A DNA stretch of 64,000 nt from JACVRN01 sp035276685 (GTDB taxonomy: Bacteria > Acidobacteriota > Blastocatellia > Pyrinomonadales > Pyrinomonadaceae), in contig DATELK010000039.1 of NCBI GenBank assembly GCA_035276685.1, positions 1 to 64,000 on the forward strand, read 5' to 3'. The translations under genes were made by a program, and so were the position numbers. Of the stretch, positions 1-7,977 are shown one piece after another; the first letter of the stretch is position 1, and the number at the start of each line of letters is the position of its first letter. The notes beneath the pieces were generated by a model. That model had not been told where the DNA came from. It saw nothing but the letters and a program-made list of their open reading frames with translations, and made no database searches.

Positions 1-2
1 CA

Positions 3-509
3 TCGACCATGGTAATCGAGGGGCTAGAGCCATCAGCCTTACGAAAGCTCTTGATGGCGATAGGCAATAATCTTCATCTGAATGATGATAACCCACGACG
101 CTCGCTAGGCTCACGGAACCTTCTACAACGGCTAACATTGATTGCTGTATTGATTGAAAAGTTCCGGGCTGATGTCGATGAACTTCCGGCTCTGGTCGCG
201 CAGGCAGAAGGCAAAGGTAGTAATGCAGATCAACCTGACCTCCAGGCAGAACTCGAAAGACTACACAGACACATTCGAGACGAATTCGCTCCGCTAGCCT
301 TCCTCTACGATCTACGAATCTTCGGTGGGCTGGCTCACGCACCAAACAAAGCTAGGGCAGGAAATGCAGCAGTACAGCTTGGACTCCCTGAGAAGAATTG
401 GCATCGCACGGACTTTCTGCGCCTTCTTGCCCTTATTACGCACAGTGTCTATCAGGTTAGCAAATATCTTTACACTGCTGCTCAAGTAATGTCGACTGAT
501 CTAATCTGA
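3..509 (+). CDS. C-terminal part of an unrecognised protein (5' end outside window)
   Basis: The reading frame is open to the left edge, so this is probably the end of a longer protein; the first ATG inside the window is at position 9. About 168 residues are visible and I do not recognise the family. The segment is soluble and helical. Its last 70 residues carry an LYDLRIFGGLAHAP stretch followed by a long hydrophobic helix, a pattern that loosely recalls HEPN-like helical bundles, but this is only an impression. It lies at the left end of the visible part of the mobile element and is the only plus-strand gene before the regulator that ends at 628. Base composition is AT-rich like the rest of the element. 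Confidence 0.6.
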   Translation, partial: STMVIEGLEPSALRKLLMAIGNNLHLNDDNPRRSLGSRNLLQRLTLIAVLIEKFRADVDELPALVAQAEGKGSNADQPDLQAELERLHRHIRDEFAPLAFLYDLRIFGGLAHAPNKARAGNAAVQLGLPEKNWHRTDFLRLLALITHSVYQVSKYLYTAAQVMSTDLI

Positions 510-627
510 AGCATTAGCGACAAGAATGGTAAAGAGAGCTATGAGCTACGCTGAGATATTTGTGAACTTCTGTAGCCTAATAGAGTAAGCGGCTTGGCGA
601 ACTTCTAGTGCTGATTGTCTTAATCAG

Positions 628-2889
628 TCAGGGGCTTCTAAACACTCTGCGTTTTCTTTTGCCGGCAAGGTTCGTAGCCGGTAGTAGGTCTTTATGCCTC
701 TTATTCAGCATTGCTGACAGAGACTGGTGAGAGATGCCGAGCAGTTCTGCTGCACGAACGACCGAGCCTCCACCCATATCTAGCGCCTGCTTAATCAGCT
801 TCGCTTCGTAGAGCCGCACCTCTTCCCACATCGAGCAGTCTATCCACGGCTTGCTAAAGTTAGCTAACTGAGTCTTTCGTAGCGCGACTGTCTCTACTGC
901 CTGCGCGGTAATAACCTCACCCTCAGAGGCAACAATAATTGTTCTCTCGATTAGAGCGCGTAGCTCCCTGGCGTTACCTTTCAGAGGAAGATTCTTTATC
1001 GCTTCGATTGCTTCGGGTGTGAACGTTACACGCTTGTTAAGCGTCGCCTGAATCAGCCGGATGAAATGCTCCGCTAAAGGCGGGATATCTTCCGGGCGCT
1101 CGCGCAAGGGCTGAATCACTAGATGGAACATTTGCAGGCGGTAGAAGAGGTCTTCGCGGAATTTCCTCGACTTTATCTGGAATCGCAGGTCACGGTTTGT
1201 CGCGGCGATGATTCGCACGTCTATATGTTCCGGGACTGGCGCTCCGATAGTGTGAATCTCGCCCCGTTCGATCAGCCTGAGCAGCCTTCCTTGATTGCCT
1301 GCCGTAAGCTCAGCGACCTCGTCCAAGAAGAGTGTTCCGCCTTCGGCCTGACGAACGAGACCTGCGTGATCTGTGATGGCGTCCGTGAAGCTTCCCTTGA
1401 GATGACCGAAGATTTGGGACTCAGCTAGTGTCTCAGTCAAAGCTCCACAGTTTACTGGCACGAATGCTCCGCCGCGACCCGACCACTCGTGAATCATTCG
1501 TGCCAGTATCTCTTTGCCGGTACCTGTCTCGCCCGTAATCAGTACGGTGCCATCGCTCTCGGCCACTCGGTGGGCATTCCTGAGCAGGTTTGCGATCTCA
1601 GACGAAGAGTAGATGAAGCTAGAGCTATTGAACTCTGCTTTACGCAGCCGTCCTATGGTGAGCGCCCTCTGCGAGCAAGCTAGGAGCCTCTGAAGTGTCT
1701 CTAAGTGCTGAGACTGCGACAGCAAATGTGTCGCGCGCTCATATATGGTCATTATCTCGTTTTTGGATAACTGACCGCTTAACTCTTCAAGAATAGTGAT
1801 GGCAGCCAATCCAGCACGTTCTTTGTCTCCGACCAGAGCCGCCACTTCAATTGCTCTTTGGAGAGCAGCGCGTGCCCTGTCGAACTCTCCTAGACGAGCC
1901 AACGCAATTCCATGTGTGGTTAGAGATTCAGCCAAGAGGGCTTGTTCGCCACTCTTCTCTTGTGTACGGACTGCCGCCTTGACTACCCTTTCGGCTTCGG
2001 CAGTTTTACCAAGCGCAAGCAATAACCTGGCGCGAGTTTCCTCCACCTGCGCCATGCTGCCATAATCTTTTAGGCTGGAGAATAAGCGTCGGGCGCGCTC
2101 CAAATGGCGGTGAGATTCCTCATGACGGTTTAGCTGGAGATAAAGGAAGCCGAGATTGTTCTCAACGCGAGCATTAAATCGAATATGTCCAGCCTCCTCG
2201 AAGTGGAAACTCGCTGCGGTAAACTCAACCAGCGCCCGATCCATATAATCAGACCGCTTTTCCGAAGCTCCAAGATTCTTCAGTATGACAGCAAGCGTAT
2301 TATGGAATTTTCCTTGGAGTGCATGGCTGGTACTCTCATTAATAAGTGTTGCCGCATCGTTTAGCACTCGTAGCGCGTCGTTTAAGTGAGTTGCTGAGCG
2401 TTCTACCTCTGCAAGATAAACTAACGCCAAAGCTTTCAGATCATTCTCTTCGCCAGATAATCGCCGGATAGTCTCTTGAAGCGTGACTCTAGCTTCATCA
2501 TACGAACCTTCTCTCCAGTAGCAGATTGCGATCTCTATCTGAGTCTCGGCCACGCCCGCGTGGTCACTCAGGGCTTCAAACAGCCTCTGGCTCTCGGTCA
2601 GCAGGTCTTTGGCTCTCTCTTGCGAACCCTCAATCTGTCGAGTGCTGCCAATCCTGTCGGTCAAGCATCCCACGCATAGGAGCACTTGCGCGGCTGCGTT
2701 TTCGTCCAGTGCCACAAGCGCAGGCCGTTCGCCCACATCCTTCCACAGGTTGCCTAATGCCCCCGTCGCGCCTTCGTAATTTCCGGCTTCCACTAGCTCT
2801 TTAGCCAACCTGCATCGCAGCAGCGCTTTTTCGCTCTGGTTAAGCTTCGGGTTATCGATTTGACGTAGGAGGGAAACCTCTAAATTCAT
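628..2889 (-). CDS. TPR-domain AAA+ (sigma-54 activator family) transcriptional regulator
   Basis: About 753 residues. Residues 1 to 410 are tandem TPR-like helical repeats, with motifs such as NNLGFLYLQLNRHEES. Next comes an AAA+ sigma-54 activator domain with Walker A GETGTGKE (about 454) and Walker B GGTLFLDE (about 520). A Fis-like helix-turn-helix (GGSVVRAAELLGISHQSLS) ends the protein. There is no receiver, GAF or membrane segment, so input probably comes through the TPRs. The sigma-54 contact loop, normally GAFTGA, reads GSFTDA, so true sigma-54 dependence is uncertain. I chose the ATG at 2889, preceded by AGAAAGG, over an in-frame TTG at 2919. The gene is divergent from the small secreted peptide gene at 3038, with about 150 bp between them, which suggests that this protein controls it or senses its product. 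Confidence 0.88.
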   Translation of the reverse strand: MNLEVSLLRQIDNPKLNQSEKALLRCRLAKELVEAGNYEGATGALGNLWKDVGERPALVALDENAAAQVLLCVGCLTDRIGSTRQIEGSQERAKDLLTESQRLFEALSDHAGVAETQIEIAICYWREGSYDEARVTLQETIRRLSGEENDLKALALVYLAEVERSATHLNDALRVLNDAATLINESTSHALQGKFHNTLAVILKNLGASEKRSDYMDRALVEFTAASFHFEEAGHIRFNARVENNLGFLYLQLNRHEESHRHLERARRLFSSLKDYGSMAQVEETRARLLLALGKTAEAERVVKAAVRTQEKSGEQALLAESLTTHGIALARLGEFDRARAALQRAIEVAALVGDKERAGLAAITILEELSGQLSKNEIMTIYERATHLLSQSQHLETLQRLLACSQRALTIGRLRKAEFNSSSFIYSSSEIANLLRNAHRVAESDGTVLITGETGTGKEILARMIHEWSGRGGAFVPVNCGALTETLAESQIFGHLKGSFTDAITDHAGLVRQAEGGTLFLDEVAELTAGNQGRLLRLIERGEIHTIGAPVPEHIDVRIIAATNRDLRFQIKSRKFREDLFYRLQMFHLVIQPLRERPEDIPPLAEHFIRLIQATLNKRVTFTPEAIEAIKNLPLKGNARELRALIERTIIVASEGEVITAQAVETVALRKTQLANFSKPWIDCSMWEEVRLYEAKLIKQALDMGGGSVVRAAELLGISHQSLSAMLNKRHKDLLPATNLAGKRKRRVFRSP

Positions 2890-2915
2890 GTGAGGAAAGC
2901 CTTTCTCATATCTAC

Positions 2916-2929
2916 GCAACGTTTGTTGC
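2916..2929. promoter_or_regulatory. Small dyad between the TPR regulator and peptide genes
   Basis: GCAAC and GTTGC arms are separated by GTTT, in the shared upstream region of the divergent regulator and peptide genes. It could be an operator, but five-base arms occur often by chance. I found no convincing sigma-70 or sigma-54 promoter in this interval. Confidence 0.2.
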
Positions 2930-3037
2930 TAAGATTAGTGGTAGAATGCGCGCCGCTACTCTGAAAGGTGCTGGTTGGGCGCTTTTCTTCACCGGCCATA
3001 ATTAACAAAGCTAACTATCCTGAAAGGAAAACTCTCA

Positions 3038-3295
3038 ATGAAAAGCCTAAGAAACCTCTTCGCCGCATTGGCGCTGACTTGTGTGCTCAGTGTCTCTGCC
3101 TTTGCGGGTGATATGGGCACTGTAGGCATTACGTCCACAGGCGACATGGGTACTCAAGGTGTTGCTACTGGCAATATGGATACAGGCGCAACTGCAACCG
3201 CACCCGGCAATATGGAGACGGTTGGAATAGCTGCCACCGATCCAGTTACGGGAATCGCGCTGAGCCTAATGCAAAGCGTGCTCTCGCTCTTTTAA
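3038..3295 (+). CDS. Small secreted repeat peptide (85 aa)
   Basis: The first 23 residues form a clear Sec signal peptide ending in the cleavage-type sequence SAFA, followed by GDMGT. The mature part is about 62 residues and contains four imperfect repeats beginning G(D/N)M(G/D/E)T, at about residues 24, 35, 45 and 57 of the precursor. They are rich in Gly, Thr and Ala and spaced 10 to 13 residues apart. The tail is a hydrophobic stretch ending SLMQSVLSLF. There is no cysteine and no recognised domain. The start is supported by AAAGGA about ten bases upstream. It is divergent from the TPR-AAA+ regulator, and a hairpin follows about 90 bp after the stop. A secreted signal precursor is an inference; a small envelope protein is equally possible. 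Confidence 0.75.
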   Translation: MKSLRNLFAALALTCVLSVSAFAGDMGTVGITSTGDMGTQGVATGNMDTGATATAPGNMETVGIAATDPVTGIALSLMQSVLSLF

Positions 3296-3381
3296 GGAGC
3301 TTCCAATACTTAACATTTATTAAGGACTGCCGCTCTCCGGGTCTGGGTTGATTGGCAGCGAAGTATTTGTGTGTGTAATAA

Positions 3382-3407
3382 CCGCTGAAAGGTGCTGCTT
3401 TCAGCGG
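3382..3407 (+). terminator. Hairpin downstream of the small peptide gene
   Basis: A perfect ten-base stem, CCGCTGAAAG with CTTTCAGCGG, surrounds a six-base loop. There is no T-run after it, so it may be a terminator, an mRNA-stabilising hairpin or a protein-binding dyad. The left arm and loop repeat the CTGAAAGGTGCTG found about 60 bases before the peptide start. Confidence 0.5.
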
Positions 3408-3425
3408 GAGGCGCGAGTTGAGAGA

Positions 3426-3776
3426 TTAACTGCTCTTCGATTTGAAAGCAATCTTTTTGTTTAGCTGCTTTCTAGTTGACTTGGACTGTCTCTTTATCCC
3501 TTCACTCTTGCGCGTAGCGGGTAGCATTTCCGGCAAATCTAAAGCATCATCAATCAAAACTTCTACGTAGATATTAGCTACGCGAGCGTACTGTAAGACC
3601 ATTAATAATGTTGGCTCTAGAGTTCCCCGCTCATATTTTGAAATATAATCTCTTTCTATTTCATCTGCGACACCCAATCTACTAACCATCTCAGTCTGGG
3701 AGAGATCTAGCTTCTGACGGATTTCAAGTAGCTTCTCAGGAAGCCGCTCAGGGCGTTGCCGCGTCTGCTTGCCCAT
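3426..3776 (-). CDS. XRE-family helix-turn-helix regulator
   Basis: A protein of 116 residues. Residues 14 to 75 form a Cro/CI-type helix-turn-helix domain, with KLDLSQTEMVSRLGV as the first two DNA-binding helices and YISKYERGTLEPTL as the last. The final 30 residues are Lys/Ser-rich and basic, which could add non-specific DNA contact. The ATG has a strong upstream AGGAGG. A 22-bp perfect palindrome lies 48 bp upstream and contains a TATAAT, so autoregulation is likely (inference). It lies between the peptide gene and a divergent hypothetical gene. Its targets cannot be read from sequence; control of the element's maintenance or transfer genes is the obvious guess. Confidence 0.85.
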   Translation of the reverse strand: MGKQTRQRPERLPEKLLEIRQKLDLSQTEMVSRLGVADEIERDYISKYERGTLEPTLLMVLQYARVANIYVEVLIDDALDLPEMLPATRKSEGIKRQSKSTRKQLNKKIAFKSKSS

Positions 3777-3823
3777 CAGGATTTTCCTCCTGAAATGAGC
3801 AACGACGCCAGTTCGCCCTTGCG

Positions 3824-3845
3824 TTTAGGTATAATTATACCTAAA
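3824..3845. promoter_or_regulatory. 22-bp perfect palindrome, probable XRE operator over a promoter
   Basis: Two 11-base arms, TTTAGGTATAA and its complement, abut without a spacer. The centre holds TATAAT on both strands, so a repressor bound here would cover a -10 element in either direction. It lies between the XRE gene and the divergent gene at 4053. Confidence 0.65.
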
Positions 3846-4052
3846 ATGTCATCGTTTGATACATCCGCCGGGAGTAATCTTAACTTCTCCCCGGCGTCTT
3901 GCATCACCTGAGATGAGTCGCTTCATGCATAAGCCGAGATCAATGATTGTCAAAGAAGCTGGCTACAAAAGATAGCAGAGCTTTTGTTAATTCGCCATTC
4001 TTACCTCATCCCAAAAACAATGAATCAATATTTATAAAGGTTAGGACTCGCC

Positions 4053-4814
4053 ATGATCGCGCAAACAATTACCAAGTTGCTTATAGCCCTTAAATTTCGC
4101 TATCGGCTATCAAGTAAACACCGCATACTGCCTCTTTTTTCAATATTATCATGTCTATCTTTAGTAACTGTCCAAATTCCTCAGACTAGGCTTGGACTGA
4201 ATAATACAGCAAAGCCCTTATTTGACGGCGGACAATTAGCCGCGCAGTCTCCTGCAGTTATCAACAAATGCCCTATTCAACTCGATCAGCTTCTCGCTTT
4301 GCGTGGGTTCAGGCTCGGTGCATCTATTACTGAGTTTACCAAGAGCTTTCAAGGCAATCCTCCTTCAATTCCAGAACCAGATCCTTCAGGTATTCGTTCG
4401 TTGAAATTTAATTGGTCTGAAGAACCCAGAAAGCTAACCGATATGACTCAAATAGAGTTCAGATTCTTTGATGATCGCCTTTATCAAATTGAGGCAACAT
4501 ATAAGATGGGTACTGAGTGGGAGGAGCGGCCTCTGAGCGAATTTGCTGAAGCGATAAGTCGTGGGATGGGAGTTGAAGCTAGGTGGGCAGAAATGCCTGA
4601 CAAGAAATTTAGATTAGATTGTGGACAGGTGAGATTCAATCTTTGGGTAATGGAGCCAACGATGAGCAGATCGTCATTACCAGCAGGGCAGATGGCTATC
4701 GCCTTCTTGACTTTAACTGCGACTGAAAGTGAAGCGCAAATCAAGAAACGAGAGGAGAGTTTCCGTCAGCAGCAACAGCGTAATAGCGAAAGAAGAAGGG
4801 TGTTCACACCATAG
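4053..4814 (+). CDS. Hypothetical exported or membrane-anchored protein (253 aa)
   Basis: The N-terminus has a basic segment followed by one hydrophobic stretch at about residues 27 to 43 (LFSILSCLSLVTVQIP), consistent with a signal anchor or a long signal peptide. A globular region of about 150 residues follows, starting LRGFRLGASITEFT. An opening of this kind is common in small acidobacterial proteins of unknown function, in which a short domain appears to be compared with a threshold or neighbour. The C-terminus is charged, with a Gln/Arg-rich helix. Two Cys residues flank the domain. No catalytic motif is visible and I do not assign a function. It is divergent from the XRE gene with the palindrome in between, and its composition is AT-rich like the element. 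Confidence 0.7.
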   Translation: MIAQTITKLLIALKFRYRLSSKHRILPLFSILSCLSLVTVQIPQTRLGLNNTAKPLFDGGQLAAQSPAVINKCPIQLDQLLALRGFRLGASITEFTKSFQGNPPSIPEPDPSGIRSLKFNWSEEPRKLTDMTQIEFRFFDDRLYQIEATYKMGTEWEERPLSEFAEAISRGMGVEARWAEMPDKKFRLDCGQVRFNLWVMEPTMSRSSLPAGQMAIAFLTLTATESEAQIKKREESFRQQQQRNSERRRVFTP

Positions 4815-5049
4815 TAGGACTATAATCAGTTTGTTTGATCGTAAACCCTCCCTACTGTTCCTATCAGACTTAAATATTCTGAAGTCCATTCTAAAATTTA
4901 ACGCGCAGTCATTCCACACAATGACAGGCAAGATGAGATGGAAATATGCGAGATTTAAATGATTAAGGCTATTAGTACCAATCAGAGAAATAGCCTGGGG
5001 CCTACTATAGCTTAGCCCCAGGCTATTCTCCGAGTAAGAGGACGCTAGG

Positions 5050-5721
5050 TCAGGCAGCATTCGCTTGCTCTACAAGCCATTCATCTATTTCCGCATCCTG
5101 TTCGCCTGTACGGTAAAGGTAATCTGTAAAACCATCCAGATCGTAAATAGTTTTACTGCCGAGTACCTCAACATTATATACGGCGAATCTATAGCAGATT
5201 TCGCGCGAGTGTTTGGACTGCGGCCGGCCCCACCGCCTTCGTCCCTTTCGTCTTCTAATCTGCGGGCGAGAATCTGCTGAGATTAGAGGCAATGTAGGTT
5301 GTTGAGATTCCGATATATTAGACTTAGCTTGCTGTACTTCTCTTGGAAACAGGCGCGACAGGGAGGCTCCTTCTTGGGATATGATCGAGTCAGATACCTC
5401 CTTCTGTTCATCCAAACCGATCATCCATTGGTGATGTGGGAAGTAGATGCGTATATCTTCTTGATGCACATTCCCGCGAGAGACATGAATCAATCCGACA
5501 TCTTCCAATTCCATAAGGTAACGAGCTAATCTGCCATCTCGTTCGCCTATGGAGGCCTCTGCAATCTGGAAGTTCAATTGAACAATTCCTCTGGAATTAG
5601 CCTGTTGTGCAAGTAGTGAATATGCAAGCTTTGCCCCGGCGCTTACCTCCGAGCGAGATAAAAGCCACGCAGGAATAAACGCCCCAGAGAAGAAGTGGAA
5701 AATGTTGAAGTGTTCTTTCAT
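5050..5721 (-). CDS. Winged-helix replication-initiator-like protein
   Basis: A protein of 223 residues. Residues 13 to 90 look like the winged helix found in plasmid and element Rep-like proteins: FIPAWLLSRSEVSAGAKLAY, then a second helix pair and an RYLMELEDVGLIHVSRG recognition and wing segment. The middle is low-complexity with a very basic RRRKGRRRWGR patch at about 155. The last 50 residues form a separate acidic helical piece. The start is supported by AGGGAG eight bases upstream. It lies downstream of the mobC-mobA genes on the same strand, a usual place for such proteins. A role in replicating the excised element is an inference; a transcription factor is the alternative. Confidence 0.6.
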   Translation of the reverse strand: MKEHFNIFHFFSGAFIPAWLLSRSEVSAGAKLAYSLLAQQANSRGIVQLNFQIAEASIGERDGRLARYLMELEDVGLIHVSRGNVHQEDIRIYFPHHQWMIGLDEQKEVSDSIISQEGASLSRLFPREVQQAKSNISESQQPTLPLISADSRPQIRRRKGRRRWGRPQSKHSREICYRFAVYNVEVLGSKTIYDLDGFTDYLYRTGEQDAEIDEWLVEQANAA

Positions 5722-5898
5722 AGAAACAACTCCCTTTTGAGATGGTGAAACCTCTCTATTCCTTCCATGAACCTTTTTGTTCTCTGACTAGAGCACCACC
5801 GAGAGCTTCATACCTTCCCTATAAAACTACAGGCAAGCGGTGTTATAGCTTGCCTGTGAAAAATTAGATTTGAGATTTCCAAACTATAGGAGTGCGAA

Positions 5899-7977
5899 TT
5901 AGCGGCTACGACCAGTTCCACCTGTCCTACTACGTTCTGTGTGCTTCAATTGCTTTTCTTGTGAGAGCTTTTGAGAGGATAGATTGTCGGCTTGATTTTT
6001 AGCGATCTGAAGTGAAGTTCGATTTCCTAATGACGGTTCTTCTCGCTTTGATAGCCCTCCCTGTGTAACCCCATCTGACCTTTTTGAGCTGCTTTCCTCT
6101 CTTTTAGTACTGTTTTCATGGTTGCTAATTATTCCAAGATGAGTTGGCATGTCATCGCCGGAAGAATCACTCCATAATTTCTGGATGATTTTATCCACCG
6201 CTGAAGTTAGAGTGAGGGACTTGGATTCACTGTCGACTGACTGCCTATCGTGTCGGGGGCGCAAAGGCGCACTACTGTTTTCTTTGGCCCTGGCATCTGT
6301 AGAGACTAGCGACTGCTTTCTTTCTTCTCCTGCCACTGCATTTGTAGCCACGTTGCTCCGGCCATCGTACCCATCATCAAGGCGCATATGAAAATTACTA
6401 TTGTCCCGATGACGACCAATTTGGTCAGTTTCCTGTAAACCGTCTTGAAGTGCTGCGCCTGCGCATCGATCTCTTTGCGATGCGCGTCTGTTGCTGCCTT
6501 GAGATGCACCTGCGTCTTCTCCGAGACCTCCTGCACTCCTGCGCTCCCCTTGTTGTAGATGGCGCTGCTCATAGCTACCATTTCCTGACACTGCGTCACC
6601 ATCTTTTCGTTCTTCTCGCTTATCTCTACTGCCTTGTCGAAGAATATTTGAAGGATTTCCCGTTGGTACTGGAATTCCTCTTTGACCTTGCCTGCCGTCT
6701 CCTTCACTTGCGCGTTGAACTTGTTGAGATCGGCTGCCAATCCCTTCTTCTGTTGCTGCATCTCCTCGCGCAGTTCCTTGCCAGCCAGAACGATTGTACC
6801 GAACTGTTCCTCCGCCTTCCTCGCCGACGGAATTATCTTGATGACGTGGTTTTCGATACGCGCTTGCCTCGCGTTCAGCTCTTCCATCCGCTTGCCTATC
6901 TCCGCTAATTGTTCCCACGAGTCCGTCTGGCTCTCGGGGCTCGTCTGCTCCTCTTGCTCGTCCCACTGTGCTGCTTCTTGAGCGGCTAAATGCCTCATTG
7001 TCTCTCTCTGACTCATATGTCATCCTTCCTGTTCTTTCCTGCTGATTAGGCCAATTCTGCTGTAAGCCATGCCACGTGTAGCCGCGGCCAAGCCTGCGTC
7101 CTCTGATGTGTTTACCCTCGAACTCATATACGCTTCCAACTACTTTGCCGTCATCATTGACGAGGAGGTTCAACTCCACGCCTCTTCTATTTAATCTCTC
7201 TTTGAAGTCCGTGAAGGTAACTTCACGATCAAGCGCCGAATCAACAAGCGCTTGAAGTCTAAGCGGACGGCTGAGCTTTCCTGTCCGCTCATGCTGCTTC
7301 CACTCGCCCTGCGTGGGAGCACGTCGCATAGCTTCTCGGCTAGATTTGTTAGGCTGAAGGTCAAACTCTTTTTCCAACAGGCGTGCCATTGATTCACATT
7401 TGTCGTAGTCGAAGGAATCAGGCAACAGTCTTCCTTTAAAGTTGATGGTTGAAGAAATAATGTGAATCTCTGTGTGTCTATGCCCTTCTTCGTCATGCTC
7501 GATTGCGGCATACATTGTCTTGTCCAACCCTTTAAGCTCAACGAGACGCATGATGATCCGCGCCTTAGTATTTCGTGACAGCATATCTTCTTCAGGCATA
7601 CTGATGATGATGTGTAAGACATTAACTTCGACATCAGGGCGTAACGACGACAAGGCTTCACAATGTTCAAGCAGTTCTTCTTTGCTGTGCCCTGCCATGT
7701 TGGTAATGAGCAGTTCGCCTCTTTGTTCCTGCTTAGTCTCACCCCGTTCTCCTGTTTGTTTATCTTCTAGGGAATTATCTCGCGGCTCGTCTCTGCTTGG
7801 GCGTACCCTATCATTTTTGCTGTAATTGATTCCTGAAAGCTCTGGCTCTTGATTCTTATTCTGACTTATTGGAGAGCTTCTGGCCTCCATTTCAATCGGC
7901 GGGGGCTTGTCCTGAGAATTGAAGAGATAGTCCAAGAGCCCGCTGAAACTTCTCCCTTTAAGGATTTTGATAATCAC
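5899..7977 (-). CDS. mobA: MobA/VirD2-family relaxase
   Basis: A protein of 692 residues. The N-terminal 300 match the relaxase/mobilization nuclease family. The start MIIKILKGRSFSGLLDYLF carries the likely catalytic Tyr17. Then come LLITNMAGHS (about 89), LHIIISMPEED (about 121) and the metal-binding histidine motif HDEEGHRHTEIH (161 to 172). An unusual hydrophilic insert occupies residues 25 to 88. From residue 321 on, the protein becomes low-complexity, rich in Arg, Gly, Gln and Ser. This is exactly where a second gene is encoded in another frame (6306-7016). The enzyme would nick oriT and lead the DNA strand into a recipient. It overlaps mobC by four bases (ATGA). No coupling protein or type IV secretion genes are visible, so transfer should depend on a helper. 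Confidence 0.88.
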   Translation of the reverse strand: MIIKILKGRSFSGLLDYLFNSQDKPPPIEMEARSSPISQNKNQEPELSGINYSKNDRVRPSRDEPRDNSLEDKQTGERGETKQEQRGELLITNMAGHSKEELLEHCEALSSLRPDVEVNVLHIIISMPEEDMLSRNTKARIIMRLVELKGLDKTMYAAIEHDEEGHRHTEIHIISSTINFKGRLLPDSFDYDKCESMARLLEKEFDLQPNKSSREAMRRAPTQGEWKQHERTGKLSRPLRLQALVDSALDREVTFTDFKERLNRRGVELNLLVNDDGKVVGSVYEFEGKHIRGRRLGRGYTWHGLQQNWPNQQERTGRMTYESERDNEAFSRSRSSTVGRARGADEPREPDGLVGTISGDRQADGRAEREASAYRKPRHQDNSVGEEGGGTVRYNRSGWQGTARGDAATEEGIGSRSQQVQRASEGDGRQGQRGIPVPTGNPSNILRQGSRDKREERKDGDAVSGNGSYEQRHLQQGERRSAGGLGEDAGASQGSNRRASQRDRCAGAALQDGLQETDQIGRHRDNSNFHMRLDDGYDGRSNVATNAVAGEERKQSLVSTDARAKENSSAPLRPRHDRQSVDSESKSLTLTSAVDKIIQKLWSDSSGDDMPTHLGIISNHENSTKREESSSKRSDGVTQGGLSKREEPSLGNRTSLQIAKNQADNLSSQKLSQEKQLKHTERSRTGGTGRSR
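6306..7016 (-). CDS. MobB-like membrane protein nested inside the relaxase gene
   Basis: A protein of 236 residues, encoded entirely within mobA in a different frame of the same strand. It has normal protein character: a long charged coiled-coil at about residues 30 to 195 and then one transmembrane segment (LVVIGTIVIFICALMMG, about 205 to 221) near the C-terminus. The ATG has a near-ideal AGGAAGG about seven bases upstream. Opposite it, the relaxase sequence is low-complexity, as expected if that part of mobA is constrained by this frame. The layout matches RSF1010, where mobB lies inside mobA in another frame and encodes a membrane-associated mobilization protein. I see no clear sequence similarity to MobB, so the name is by position and topology. 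Confidence 0.8.
   Translation of the reverse strand: MSQRETMRHLAAQEAAQWDEQEEQTSPESQTDSWEQLAEIGKRMEELNARQARIENHVIKIIPSARKAEEQFGTIVLAGKELREEMQQQKKGLAADLNKFNAQVKETAGKVKEEFQYQREILQIFFDKAVEISEKNEKMVTQCQEMVAMSSAIYNKGSAGVQEVSEKTQVHLKAATDAHRKEIDAQAQHFKTVYRKLTKLVVIGTIVIFICALMMGTMAGATWLQMQWQEKKESSR

Noticed and set aside
2955..2990. A sigma-54 promoter ahead of the peptide gene
   Set aside because: GG and GC pairs at the right distance exist, but the flanking bases do not match TGGCAC and TTGCA well enough.
6450..6908. Plus-strand frame of 152 codons opposite the relaxase and nested gene
   Set aside because: It is leucine-rich antisense of the coiled-coil coding strand, with no ribosome-binding site; an antisense shadow.
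7191..7742. 183-codon minus-strand frame inside mobA
   Set aside because: Unlike the 6306-7016 frame it has Cys/Ser-rich, non-protein-like composition, no ribosome-binding site, and lies over the conserved relaxase domain.
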